64,000 bases of DNA, from NCBI RefSeq assembly GCF_000381265.1, contig NZ_KB906259.1, forward strand, positions 186,001-250,000, read 5' to 3'. The stretch is from Curvibacter lanceolatus ATCC 14669. GTDB taxonomy: Bacteria > Pseudomonadota > Gammaproteobacteria > Burkholderiales > Burkholderiaceae_C. The position numbers were made by a program, and so were the translations under genes. Position 1 is the stretch's first letter; each line of letters begins with the position of its first letter. Shown in pieces: positions 17,846-26,401 of this stretch. The notes under the pieces were generated by a model. The model had not been told where the DNA came from and searched no databases. It worked only from the letters and a program-made list of their open reading frames with translations.

Positions 17846-18612
17846 ACGCCCCCGGGGAAGGCGCGCTGCAGATACTGCATCTCGGCCAGGATGAAGCCCA
17901 TGTGCTCGGAATGCACGCCGCGCCGGCCGGTGCTGCGGTACACCGAATCGGCCGGCACCGGCAGCTTCACGGCGGCCAGCAGGGCGGCCATCTCGGCACG
18001 CCAGTCGGCCTGCAGTTCAGACCACTTCGGGCCCAGGCCGCTGGCGGCGGCCTGCTCGTCGATGGCGTCGTCCTCGAACAGCTCGGCGCTGTAGCGCCAC
18101 AGCTGGGCCAGGGCGGCCTTCAGGCGGCGCGCCGACTCGTCGGTGCCGTCGCCCAGGCGCACCACCCAGTCGCAGGCGTGCTGCTGGTGGTAGCGCGATT
18201 CCTTCAGGGCCTTGCCAGCGATGGCGGCCAGCTCGGCATCGCTGGAGGCCGACAGGCGCTGCCACATCAGCTTCAGAAAGGTGGCCACCATGGCGTTGCG
18301 CAGCACGGTGAAGGCAAAGTCGCCGCGCGGCAGCTCGACCAGGGTGGGGTTGAGGTAGTCGCGCTCGTCACGCAAGAAGGCCAGTTGGTCTTCGTCATGG
18401 CCCAGGCCGCTGATCTGGCCCGCATGGGTCAGCAGCGCACGGGCCTGGCCGATCAGGTCGAGCGACATGTTGGTCAGCGCGATGTCTTCTTCCAGCACGG
18501 GGGCGTGGCCGCACCATTCGGCGATGCGCTGGCCCAGGATCAGGCAGGTGTCGCCCAGGCGCAGTACGTACTGGGTGGCCGCGTCGCGGCCAGGTTGGAT
18601 GGAGGCTTGCAT
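17839..18612 (-). CDS. paaC: Phenylacetyl-CoA epoxidase structural subunit PaaC
   Basis: The 257-residue helical, ferritin-like protein contains YVLRLGDTCLILGQR, EWCGHAPVLEEDIALTNMS and LLTHAGQ. PaaC pairs with PaaA as the non-catalytic scaffold of the di-iron epoxidase. I used the ATG at 18612, which gives the usual short lead before YVLRLGD. A GTG at 18624 that overlaps the paaB stop would add four residues and is equally possible. Neither has a strong ribosome site, which suggests coupling to paaB. Confidence 0.92.
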   Translation of the reverse strand: MQASIQPGRDAATQYVLRLGDTCLILGQRIAEWCGHAPVLEEDIALTNMSLDLIGQARALLTHAGQISGLGHDEDQLAFLRDERDYLNPTLVELPRGDFAFTVLRNAMVATFLKLMWQRLSASSDAELAAIAGKALKESRYHQQHACDWVVRLGDGTDESARRLKAALAQLWRYSAELFEDDAIDEQAAASGLGPKWSELQADWRAEMAALLAAVKLPVPADSVYRSTGRRGVHSEHMGFILAEMQYLQRAFPGGVW

Positions 18613-18620
18613 GGCGCGGC

Positions 18621-18911
18621 TCACATGTGGTTCACGGATTCGGGCAGTTGGTAGAAGGTGGGGTGGCGGTACACCTTGTCTTCCATCGGGTCGAAGAACA
18701 TGCCCTTGTCGCCCGGGTCGCTGGCCACGATCTGGTCCGAGCGCACCACCCACACGCTGGTGCCTTCCTGGCGCCGGGTGTAGACGTCACGGGCCAGCTG
18801 GATGGCCATCTTGCTGTCGGCGGCGTGCAGGCTGCCGCAATGCTTGTGGTCCAGGCCGGCCTTGGCGCGGACAAACACTTCCCACAGGGGCCATTCGTTC
18901 TGGGTGGTCAT
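18621..18911 (-). CDS. paaB: Phenylacetyl-CoA epoxidase subunit PaaB
   Basis: This is a 96-residue protein, the usual PaaB size. The signatures NEWPLWEVFVRAKAGLDHKH and HCGSLHAAD near the N-terminus are almost invariant in the family. PaaB bridges PaaAC heterodimers in the epoxidase complex. The gene lies 24 bases after paaA and overlaps or abuts paaC. Confidence 0.95.
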   Translation of the reverse strand: MTTQNEWPLWEVFVRAKAGLDHKHCGSLHAADSKMAIQLARDVYTRRQEGTSVWVVRSDQIVASDPGDKGMFFDPMEDKVYRHPTFYQLPESVNHM

Positions 18912-18935
18912 GGAGGTCTCCTTGTCTTGCTTGAA

Positions 18936-19946
18936 TCAGGCAGCCTGTTGCTGCGGGGTGTTTTTGGCGGCATGGGCCAGCGCGGCTTCGCGCACCCAGG
19001 CACCGTCTTCCCAGGCCTTGACGCGGGCGCCCAGGCGTTCCTGGTTGCAGGGGCCGTCACCGCCCACCACGCGCCAGAACTCGCTCCAGTCGATGGCGCC
19101 GAAGTCGTAGTGCTGGCGGGCTTCGTTCCACTTCAGATCGGGGTCGGGCAGGGTCACGCCCAGCACCTTGGCCTGCTCGACGGTGGCGTCGACAAACTTC
19201 TGGCGCAGCTCGTCGTTGCTGACGCGCTTGATGCCCCAGCGCATCGACTGCGCGCTGTTGGGCGACTGGTCGTCGGGTGGGCCGAACATCATCAGGCAAG
19301 GCCACCACCAGCGGTTGACCGAGTCCTGCACCATGGCGCGCTGGGCCTCGGTGCCGTGTTGCATCATGGTCAGCAGGGCGTCGTAGCCCTGGCGCTGGTG
19401 AAAGCTCTCCTCGCGGCAGATGCGGATCATGGCGCGGGCATAGGGGGCGAAGGAGCAGCGGCAGATCGGCACCTGGTTCATGATGGCCGCGCCGTCCACC
19501 AGCCAGCCGATGGTGCCCATGTCGGCCCAGTTCAGCGTGGGGTAGTTGAAGATCGAGCTGTACTTGGCCTTGCCGGTGTGCAGGGCGTCGAGCAACTGAT
19601 CGCGCGAGGTGCCCAGGGTTTCGGCGGCGGCATACAGGTACAGGCCGTGGCCGCCCTCGTCCTGGATCTTGGCCAGCAGGATGGCCTTGCGCTTGAGCGT
19701 GGGGGCCCGGGTGACCCAGTTGCCCTCGGGCAGCATGCCGACGATCTCGGAGTGGGCGTGCTGGCTGATCTGGCGCACCAGGGTCTTGCGGTAGTGCTCG
19801 GGCATCCAGTCCTTGGCCTCGATGAAGTCGCCATCATCGATGCGGGCCTCGAAGCGCTCTTCGAGCAGGGCCTCCTCGGCCGAGCGGACCGCTTTGGGGC
19901 CGTCGCCGGGCTCGCGGGCCATGGTGTCCATTGCTTGGGTGTACAT
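18936..19946 (-). CDS. paaA: Phenylacetyl-CoA epoxidase catalytic subunit PaaA
   Basis: The 336-residue protein starts at the ATG at 19946 after AAGGAACTCC. The di-iron carboxylate ligands are visible: E-x2-H in [10 protein letters not shown] and a second set in [12 protein letters not shown], with [18 protein letters not shown] upstream. The enzyme converts phenylacetyl-CoA to ring-1,2-epoxyphenylacetyl-CoA with O2 and electrons from PaaE. It is the first epoxidase gene, directly after paaK. Confidence 0.96.
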   Translation of the reverse strand: MYTQAMDTMAREPGDGPKAVRSAEEALLEERFEARIDDGDFIEAKDWMPEHYRKTLVRQISQHAHSEIVGMLPEGNWVTRAPTLKRKAILLAKIQDEGGHGLYLYAAAETLGTSRDQLLDALHTGKAKYSSIFNYPTLNWADMGTIGWLVDGAAIMNQVPICRCSFAPYARAMIRICREESFHQRQGYDALLTMMQHGTEAQRAMVQDSVNRWWWPCLMMFGPPDDQSPNSAQSMRWGIKRVSNDELRQKFVDATVEQAKVLGVTLPDPDLKWNEARQHYDFGAIDWSEFWRVVGGDGPCNQERLGARVKAWEDGAWVREAALAHAAKNTPQQQAA

Positions 19947-19973
19947 GGTGGAGTTCCTTTTCTGAAAGTGGCC

Positions 19974-21290
19974 TCAACGGGGCCGGGTGTCGATCACGCG
20001 CCGGGCCTTGCCGGTCAGCGTGCGTTCGATGGTTTCGGGTTCCTGCACCTGGACGCGGGTCGAGATGCCGACCAGGGTCTTGATGCGGTGCTTGAGCCAG
20101 TCGCCGATCTCCTTGACCTCGGCCGCACCGAGCGGGCCGGCGGCCGGCTGCAGTTCGCAGCGCACCTCGACCTCATCGAGGTTGCCGTCGCGCTTGACCA
20201 GGATCTGGTACTGGCCGGAGAGCTTGGCGTGCTGCAGCACGATCTCTTCGATCTGGGTCGGGAACACGTTCACGCCGCGGATGATCAGCATGTCGTCGCT
20301 GCGGCCGACGATCTTGCCCATGCGGCGGAAGGCGCGGGAGGTGGGCGGCAGCAGGCGGGTCAGGTCGCGGGTGCGGTAGCGGATGATGGGCAGGGCCTCT
20401 TTGCTCAGCGAGGTGAACACCAGTTCGCCCTCGGCACCGTCGGGCAGCACCTCACCGGTGAGGGGGTCGATGATCTCGGGGTAGAAGTGGTCTTCCCAGA
20501 TCACCGGGCCGTCCTTGCTCTCGATGCATTCGCAGGCCACGCCGGGGCCCATCACTTCGGACAGGCCATAGATGTCGACCGCGTCGATGCCGGCCTTGGT
20601 CTCGATGTCGCGGCGCATGGCCTCGGTCCAGGGCTCGGCCCCGAAGATGCCCACCTTGAGCGAGCTGGCCGCGGCGTCCAGCCCCTGGCGTGCAAACTCT
20701 TCGATGATCACCTGCATGTAGCTGGGGGTGACCATGATGATGTCGGGCTTGAAGTCGGTGATCAGCTGCACCTGCTTCTCGGTCTGGCCACCCGACATGG
20801 GGATCACTGTGCAACCCAGGCGCTCGGCGCCGTAATGGGCGCCCAGGCCGCCGGTGAACAAGCCATAGCCATAGGCCACGTGCACCGTGTCGCCGCGGCG
20901 CCCGCCGGCCGCGCGGATCGAACGCGCCACCAGATCGGCCCAGGTGTTGATGTCGTTCTGGGTGTAGCCCACCACGGTCGGCTTGCCGGTGGTGCCCGAC
21001 GAGGCATGGATGCGCGCCACCTGCTCACGGGGCACGGCAAACAGGCCGAAGGGGTAGTTGTCGCGCAGGTCGGTCTTGACCGTGAAGGGGAACTTGCTCA
21101 GGTCGCTGAGCTGCTTCAGGTCGTCGGGGTGCACGCCCTTGGCATCGAAGGCCTTCTTGTAGTGCGGCACGTTGTCGTAGGCGCGCTGCAGCGTGGTGCG
21201 CAGGCGGCTCAGTTGCAGGGCGGCGATCTCGTCGCGGCTGGCGGTCTCGATCGGATCGAGCTCTCCGGGGGCGGGGGTCTTGGCGGTCAT
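19974..21290 (-). CDS. paaK: Phenylacetate-CoA ligase
   Basis: The 438-residue protein starts at the ATG at 21290 with AGGAGA upstream; an upstream ATG at 21356 would overlap paaI and add a non-family leader. Adenylate-forming motifs are intact: RIHASSGTTGKPTVVGY (P-loop), DIYGLSEVMGPG, and GRSDDMLIIRGVNVFPTQ at the hinge. It activates phenylacetate with ATP and CoA, which commits it to the pathway and probably also traps the imported acid. Confidence 0.96.
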   Translation of the reverse strand: MTAKTPAPGELDPIETASRDEIAALQLSRLRTTLQRAYDNVPHYKKAFDAKGVHPDDLKQLSDLSKFPFTVKTDLRDNYPFGLFAVPREQVARIHASSGTTGKPTVVGYTQNDINTWADLVARSIRAAGGRRGDTVHVAYGYGLFTGGLGAHYGAERLGCTVIPMSGGQTEKQVQLITDFKPDIIMVTPSYMQVIIEEFARQGLDAAASSLKVGIFGAEPWTEAMRRDIETKAGIDAVDIYGLSEVMGPGVACECIESKDGPVIWEDHFYPEIIDPLTGEVLPDGAEGELVFTSLSKEALPIIRYRTRDLTRLLPPTSRAFRRMGKIVGRSDDMLIIRGVNVFPTQIEEIVLQHAKLSGQYQILVKRDGNLDEVEVRCELQPAAGPLGAAEVKEIGDWLKHRIKTLVGISTRVQVQEPETIERTLTGKARRVIDTRPR

Positions 21291-21309
21291 GTGGGTCTCT
21301 CCTGATACT

Positions 21310-21747
21310 TCAGCCGGCCACCGCCGGCTTGCCTTTGAGGGTGTAGGAGCGCCCACGGAACACCGCGATGCGCTCGCCGTTCTGGTTGCTCACCTCCACG
21401 TCGTACACGCCGGTGCGGCCGGCCTTGGAGACCTCGGTGGCGCGCGCGGTCAGCACGTCGCCGGCGCGGGCCGGGGCCATGAAATCGACGCTGAAGCCCG
21501 AGGCCACGGTGAGTTCGTTGTACGAGTTGCAGGCAAACGCGAAGGTCGAGTCGGCCAGGGTGGAGATGAGCCCGCCATGGCAGGTCTTGTGGCCGTTGAG
21601 CATGTCCTCGCGCACGGTCATGCTGAGCACGGCGCCGCCGGGCGTCACTTCATGGATCTGCATGCCGAAGCCCAGGGTGACGTTGTCGTTGGCCAGCATG
21701 CCGACGCGCACCAGATCAGCGGTTTGTTGGGGGGTGAGTTCAGACAT
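21310..21747 (-). CDS. paaI: Hydroxyphenylacetyl-CoA thioesterase PaaI
   Basis: The 145-residue hot-dog thioesterase contains GHKTCHGGLISTLADSTFA with the catalytic Asp. PaaI hydrolyses ring-hydroxylated phenylacetyl-CoA side products and frees CoA. The start at 21747 lies 8 bases after paaG, and the gene precedes paaK by 19 bases. Confidence 0.92.
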   Translation of the reverse strand: MSELTPQQTADLVRVGMLANDNVTLGFGMQIHEVTPGGAVLSMTVREDMLNGHKTCHGGLISTLADSTFAFACNSYNELTVASGFSVDFMAPARAGDVLTARATEVSKAGRTGVYDVEVSNQNGERIAVFRGRSYTLKGKPAVAG

Positions 21748-21755
21748 GGCGGGGC

Positions 21756-22559
21756 TCAGCGATCGGTGAAGACGGGGGCGCGGCGCTGGCCGAAGGCGGC
21801 CACACCTTCCTGGTAGTCGTGGGCGGCGCCCAGCTGGCTTTGCAGGCGCGCCTCCAGGGCCAGGGCGCCGTCGAGCGACAGGCCCTGCGCCTCATCCAGC
21901 GCCTGGCGGGTGGCCACCAGGGCGCGCGAGGGCTGGGCGGCCAGACGCTCGGCCAGGGCGGCGGCCTCAGCGGCCAGCGTGTCGTCGTCGACGCAGCGCC
22001 AGATCAGGCCCATCTGCTCGGCCTCGGCGGCCGGCAGCTTGTCGCCCAGCAGGGTCAGGCCCAGGGCCTTGCCCCGGCCCACCAGGCGCGGCAGCAACCA
22101 GGTGCCGCCGGTGTCGGGCACCAGGCCGATCTTGCTGAAGGCCTGGATGAAGCTGGCCGAGCGCGCGGCCAGCACCAGATCGCAGTTCAGCGCCAGGTTG
22201 GCGCCGGCACCCGCCGCCACGCCATTGACGGCCGCCACCACCGGCACCGGCAGGCTGCGCAGGCGCTGCACCAGGGGGCGATAGAAGCGTTCGATCACCT
22301 GACCCAGGTCTTTCGGTGCCGCACCGGGCGTGGTGTCAGGGGCCACGCTGGGGTCGGCCAGGTCCTGCCCGGCGCAGAAGCCGCGCCCGGCCCCGGTCAG
22401 CACCACGCAACGCACGCTGGCATCGGCGGCCACGGCATCGAGGGCGGCCAGCAGCTGGGCGTGCATCTCGCCGGTGAAGCTGTTCAGGGCCTGCGGGCGG
22501 TTCAGCGTCAGGGTCCGGACCGCGCCGTTCTGGCGGGTCTGGATCAGGTCGTCGCTCAT
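21756..22559 (-). CDS. paaG: 1,2-epoxyphenylacetyl-CoA isomerase
   Basis: The 267-residue crotonase-fold enzyme starts at the ATG at 22559 after AAGGAGA. GRGFCAGQDL and GVAAGAGANLALNCDLVLA form the oxyanion hole, and FSKIGLVPDTGGTWLLPR contains the acidic residue typical of PaaG. It turns the ring epoxide into oxepin-CoA, the substrate of PaaZ. It is the first gene of the minus-strand operon, facing the paaY promoter region. Confidence 0.94.
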   Translation of the reverse strand: MSDDLIQTRQNGAVRTLTLNRPQALNSFTGEMHAQLLAALDAVAADASVRCVVLTGAGRGFCAGQDLADPSVAPDTTPGAAPKDLGQVIERFYRPLVQRLRSLPVPVVAAVNGVAAGAGANLALNCDLVLAARSASFIQAFSKIGLVPDTGGTWLLPRLVGRGKALGLTLLGDKLPAAEAEQMGLIWRCVDDDTLAAEAAALAERLAAQPSRALVATRQALDEAQGLSLDGALALEARLQSQLGAAHDYQEGVAAFGQRRAPVFTDR

Positions 22560-22648
22560 CGTGTCTCCTTGAGTGGGTCAGGTGCTTCAGGCGGCGTGGG
22601 GCGGCAACTGCCCCAGACCGTCTTTGCGCTGGCGCAAATCTATGTTTA

Positions 22649-22662
22649 ACCGTCCAGTCGGT
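22649..22662. promoter_or_regulatory. Candidate PaaR (TetR) operator in the paaG/paaY intergenic region
   Basis: ACCGTCCAGTCGGT is an imperfect palindrome (ACCG and CGGT arms, 6-base centre) in the 204-base gap between divergent paaG and paaY. Related ACCG/CGGT palindromes are known for TetR regulators of CoA-linked catabolism. It is the only clear palindrome there. Confidence 0.5.
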
Positions 22663-22763
22663 CGATAATACTATCGAGACTCTTTCTGACGCAAGTCAAA
22701 GCCCCCAGTGAAAACCCTAGGCCGGATCCAGACAGGCCGCCCAGATTCCAAGGAGACCCACTC

Positions 22764-23384
22764 ATGCCCTGCTACGCGATCGATGGTGTTGTGCCCGTCA
22801 TCCACCCCAGTGCCTATGTGCACCCCACGGCCGTGCTGATCGGCGACGTGATCGTGGGCCCCGACTGCTATGTCGGGCCCTGTGCCGCGCTGCGCGGCGA
22901 CTTCGGGCGCATCGTGCTGCACCGCGGCGCCAATGTGCAGGACACCTGCGTGGTGCATGGCTTCCCCAACCAGGACACGGTGGTCGAGGAAAACGGCCAC
23001 ATCGGCCACGGCGCGGTGCTGCACAGCTGCGTGGTGCGGCGCGACGCCCTGGTGGGCATGAACGCGGTGGTGATGGACGAGGCCGAGGTGGGCGAGCAGG
23101 CCATCGTGGCGGCCAGCGCCTTTGTGCCGGCCGGCACCAAGGTGCCGCCGCGCACCCTGATGGCGGGGGTGCCGGCCAAGGCCTTGCGCCTGTTGCGCGA
23201 CGAAGAGATCGCCTGGAAACTCGAAGGCACCCGCACTTACCAGGCGCTGACCCGGCGCTGCCTGGCCTCGATGGTCGAGGTCAGCCCCCTGACCGAACCC
23301 GAGGCCCAGCGCCCTCGCCTGCCGGCCACCGAGGTGCACTCGCTGATCGCCACCCGGCGCCAGGAGACGACACCGGCCGTCTGA
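22764..23384 (+). CDS. paaY: PaaY, gamma-carbonic-anhydrase-like thioesterase of phenylacetate degradation
   Basis: The 206-residue protein is a left-handed beta-helix of hexapeptide repeats ([20 protein letters not shown]) with the three metal-ligand histidines of the family in [14 protein letters not shown] and [10 protein letters not shown]. PaaY proteins act as thioesterases that remove dead-end CoA esters of the pathway. It starts at the ATG at 22764 after AAGGAGA and is divergent from the main operon, so the two probably share control. Confidence 0.92.
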   Translation: MPCYAIDGVVPVIHPSAYVHPTAVLIGDVIVGPDCYVGPCAALRGDFGRIVLHRGANVQDTCVVHGFPNQDTVVEENGHIGHGAVLHSCVVRRDALVGMNAVVMDEAEVGEQAIVAASAFVPAGTKVPPRTLMAGVPAKALRLLRDEEIAWKLEGTRTYQALTRRCLASMVEVSPLTEPEAQRPRLPATEVHSLIATRRQETTPAV

Positions 23385-23512
23385 CGACGAGCCGCTCGGG
23401 CCCGCTGGCGCCAACGGCCATCAGCGCCTCCGGTGGCGCCAATGGCCGACCGAACGGCCAGATGGATACCGCCTGACCAACGTTAACAACCGACCATCCA
23501 AACCTGTGCCAC

Positions 23513-23532
23513 CAGGCGCCGAATGGCGCCTG
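23513..23532. repeat. Perfect inverted repeat between paaY and the MFS gene
   Basis: CAGGCGCC-GAAT-GGCGCCTG has 8-base perfect arms. It lies 129 bases after the paaY stop and has no T-run. It may be a transcript-end hairpin for paaY. The same gap has two near-identical copies of TGGCGCCAACGGCC (23406 and 23434) and a half-site ACCGACC near 23490. Nothing else was recognised in this 287-base gap. Confidence 0.4.
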
Positions 23533-23671
23533 ACAAGCCCGCGACAGCGGCTTGCAAACACTTACAGACCCGTCTGCACCGCTCCCGTGATGCTTGGCGA
23601 CGCTCAGCCCCGAGTCCCCACCGTTGGGGCTCAGGCCAGCCCCCCCAAGACATCACAACAAGGAGACAAGC

Positions 23672-25039
23672 ATGACCCCTGCCCCCACCCAGGCGCCCCG
23701 GACTGGCGCCGCCGCTGCCCCGGAGCCATCAGCCGCCTCGGCGGCCTTCACCCAGGCGGTGTTCCGCAAAATCAACTGGCGCCTCATGCCGCTGCTGCTG
23801 ATCTGCTATGCCGTGGCCTACCTCGACCGCATCAACATCGGCTACGCCCAGTTGCAGATGCGACAGACACTCGACTTCAGCGATGCGGTGTACGGCCTGG
23901 GCGCCGGCATCTTCTTCATCGGCTACCTGTTGTTCGAGGTGCCCAGCAACCTGATGCTCGAAAAGATCGGCGCCCGCAAGACCCTGTTGCGCATCATGCT
24001 GTGCTGGGGCCTGGTGGCAGCGGCCATGGCTTTTGTCAGCACGCCGACGCAGTTCTATGTGGCGCGCTTTCTGCTGGGAGCGTTCGAGGCCGGCTTCTTC
24101 CCCGGCATCATCCTGTACCTCACCTACTGGTACCCGGCCGATCGCCGCGCCCGCATGATCGCCATCTTCATGTGCGCCACCACGCTGGCCGCCCTCAGTG
24201 CCGGCCCCTTGAGCGGCGCCATCATGAAATACTTCAACGGCTACGGGGGGCTGGCCGGCTGGCAATGGCTGTTCCTGATCGAAGGCCTGCCCGCCGCCGT
24301 GCTCGGGGTGGTGGCCTTTGTGGTGCTGCGCGACAGCCCTGAGCAGGCGCCCTGGCTCAACGAGGCCGAAAAGCGCTGCGTGCGCGAAGCCATGGCCCGC
24401 TCGCCCAGCACCGTGGGCAGTGCCGCCCACGGCTCGCTGCGCCACATGCTGGCCGACCCGCGCATCTACCTGCTGTCACTGGCCTACGCCTGCCTGCTGG
24501 CCAGCACCATGGGCCTGACCTTCATGGCGCCGTCGCTGATCCGCTCCTGGGGCGTGCAAGACCTGGTCGAGATCGGCTGGTACACCGGCCTGCCCAATCT
24601 GCTGGGCCTGGTGGGCATGATCGTGATCGGCGGCCACAGCGACCGCCATGGCGAGCGGCGCTGGCACTACGCCTTCTGCATTGCCCTGGCCATGCTGGGC
24701 GTGGGGCTGAGCACCCTGGTCGAGGGCTCGGCCCTGCTCAAGGTGTCGGTGATGGCCGTCAGCTACATCGGCATTGCCGGTGCCACGCCGCTGTTCTTCA
24801 CCAGCGTGACCGAGTACCTGCCCAAATCGGTGGCCGCCGGCGGCATTGCGCTGATCAGCAGCCTGGGCAACCTGGGCCCGGCCGCCAGCCCCAGCGTGAT
24901 GGCTTACCTCAACGCCCAATCCGGGGGCATGACCCAGAGCCTGTATTTCGTGGTCCTGAGCTGGCTGGCCTCGGGGGTGCTGCTGATGCTGACCCTGCGC
25001 GCGCGCGGCGCCAAGGCGCCGGTCCCGGCCACGGCCTGA
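23672..25039 (+). CDS. MFS transporter, anion:cation symporter (ACS) family
   Basis: The 455-residue protein starts at the ATG at 23672 with AAGGAGA upstream. It has about twelve membrane segments. The first begins INWRLMPLLLICYAVAYLDR, the ACS hallmark, followed by NIGYAQLQM. The A-like motif is LMLEKIGARK. This family moves organic anions such as tartrate, phthalate or hydroxyphenylacetate with protons. Substrate is unknown. It lies after paaY but with a long gap, and it ends 9 bases from the convergent LysR gene. Confidence 0.85.
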   Translation: MTPAPTQAPRTGAAAAPEPSAASAAFTQAVFRKINWRLMPLLLICYAVAYLDRINIGYAQLQMRQTLDFSDAVYGLGAGIFFIGYLLFEVPSNLMLEKIGARKTLLRIMLCWGLVAAAMAFVSTPTQFYVARFLLGAFEAGFFPGIILYLTYWYPADRRARMIAIFMCATTLAALSAGPLSGAIMKYFNGYGGLAGWQWLFLIEGLPAAVLGVVAFVVLRDSPEQAPWLNEAEKRCVREAMARSPSTVGSAAHGSLRHMLADPRIYLLSLAYACLLASTMGLTFMAPSLIRSWGVQDLVEIGWYTGLPNLLGLVGMIVIGGHSDRHGERRWHYAFCIALAMLGVGLSTLVEGSALLKVSVMAVSYIGIAGATPLFFTSVTEYLPKSVAAGGIALISSLGNLGPAASPSVMAYLNAQSGGMTQSLYFVVLSWLASGVLLMLTLRARGAKAPVPATA

Positions 25040-25048
25040 GGCAGAACC

Positions 25049-26203
25049 TCAGACCAGCACGTCAGCGTGTTGGCACTGGCAGACCGGCCCGCAGGCCGGT
25101 TCGTCGGCCGTGACCTGGGACGGGGCCACCGGCTCGGGCTCGGCCGGGGCTGCCACAGCAGGAGCCTCGGGAGCAGAGGGAACAGAGGGAGCAGCAAGCG
25201 TTGCAGCTGCGGTCTGGGGCCTGAAACGCTCCAGCGCCCAATCCACCAGCGCGGCCAGGGCGGGCGATTCGGCCTCGTCACTGCGCAGCAGCAGGCCCAG
25301 CGGCTCCACCCCCAGGCTCAGGCCGGGCAGCAGCGCCACCAAACGGCCGGCCGCCAGGTCATCGGCCACCAACGCCCGAGGCAGCACCGCAATGCCGGCC
25401 CCGTGCAAGGCCAGCGCATGCAAGGCCAGCGCATTGTTGGCCTGAACCACCACGCGCGGCGCCAACGGTGCCTCGGCATCGGCGTCATCCTCGACCCCGA
25501 AGCACTCGTCATGCCCGCCACAGGGGCCTTCCCAGTCCTCGTCCTCGTGATCCGCCCCCCAGTCAGCCTCCTCAGACCAGGCTCCGTCGTCCCGCTCGTC
25601 TTCATTGAGCTCGTCGGGTGCCATGAAACCCAGGCACTGGTGGCGCACCAACTCCTCGGCGCGCTGCGGGCTCCCCTGACGCTCCAGGTAGGCCGCAGAG
25701 GCCACCATGGTGAGTGCCTCCTCACACAGGGGTAAGCATTCGATACCGGGGTGGTCCAGGGGCTCGCCGCGGTGAAAGACCAGATCGAAGTCGTCGTCCA
25801 CCGGATTGGCGGCACGATCGTCCAAGACCAGCGACAGTTGAACCTTCGGGTAGGCCTGCAGGAAGGCGGCCAGGGCCGGCGCCAGGTCGCGGGTACCGAA
25901 CAGCACCGGCGCGTGAACGCGCACAGACCCGCTGGCCTGCTGGGCCGTGGCCTGGAGGCCCGTTTCGGCCCCCCGCACCATTTCAAGGATGCTGCGGCAT
26001 TGCTGGTGGTAGGCAGCCCCCGCCGCGGTCAGGCGCTGCCAACGGCCGTGGCGCTCGAACAGGGGCGTGCCCAGTTGTTCTTCCAAGGACTGGATCTGTT
26101 GGCCGATCAAGGCCGGCTGGAGCTCAAGGGCTCGTGCAGCGGCCGCCATGCTGCCGGTCTCCACCGTGGCAACAAAGACAGCCATGCTCTGAAATCGATC
26201 CAT
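25049..26203 (-). CDS. LysR-family regulator with an acidic insert and a Cys/His-containing tail
   Basis: The 384-residue protein starts at the ATG at 26203 (MDRFQSMAVFVATVETGS), the standard LysR start; the usual length is about 300. Residues 1-60 form the winged helix. The effector domain is interrupted at about residues 195-245 by an insert rich in Asp and Glu that also carries CGGHDEC. A C-terminal tail after about residue 330 is rich in Ala, Pro and Glu and ends with CGPVCQCQH. Both additions are unusual, and the Cys/His residues could bind metal or sense redox state. The target may be the divergent broken gene at 26402 or itself; this is not shown. Confidence 0.8.
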   Translation of the reverse strand: MDRFQSMAVFVATVETGSMAAAARALELQPALIGQQIQSLEEQLGTPLFERHGRWQRLTAAGAAYHQQCRSILEMVRGAETGLQATAQQASGSVRVHAPVLFGTRDLAPALAAFLQAYPKVQLSLVLDDRAANPVDDDFDLVFHRGEPLDHPGIECLPLCEEALTMVASAAYLERQGSPQRAEELVRHQCLGFMAPDELNEDERDDGAWSEEADWGADHEDEDWEGPCGGHDECFGVEDDADAEAPLAPRVVVQANNALALHALALHGAGIAVLPRALVADDLAAGRLVALLPGLSLGVEPLGLLLRSDEAESPALAALVDWALERFRPQTAAATLAAPSVPSAPEAPAVAAPAEPEPVAPSQVTADEPACGPVCQCQHADVLV

Positions 26204-26346
26204 GTGTGCAATGCGTCGTTTTTTTGTGAGGCGCTGATAGTAGGCGATTTGAATGGCATGGCCGCCGGTTCCCAAGGCCTGGCAAGCGGCAGGGACAGCA
26301 AGAAAACTTACATGTGAGCGGATTTGAATCTGATTTGTTTCTTTTT

Positions 26347-26364
26347 TTATCATTAATTTGATAA
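26347..26364. promoter_or_regulatory. AT-rich palindrome upstream of the LysR gene
   Basis: TTATCA-TTAATT-TGATAA has 6-base perfect arms and fits the T-N11-A pattern of LysR sites. It sits in a strikingly AT-rich stretch (about 26300-26385) between the divergent LysR gene and the broken exported-protein gene, so it may be the LysR operator and promoter region. Confidence 0.45.
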
Positions 26365-26401
26365 TAAATATCACTTTATCCGATCGCTCCACGCCACCAC
26401 C

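Noticed and set aside
18627-21305. 892-codon plus-strand open frame opposite paaB, paaA and paaK
   Set aside because: Antisense to three well-supported genes; no family marks.
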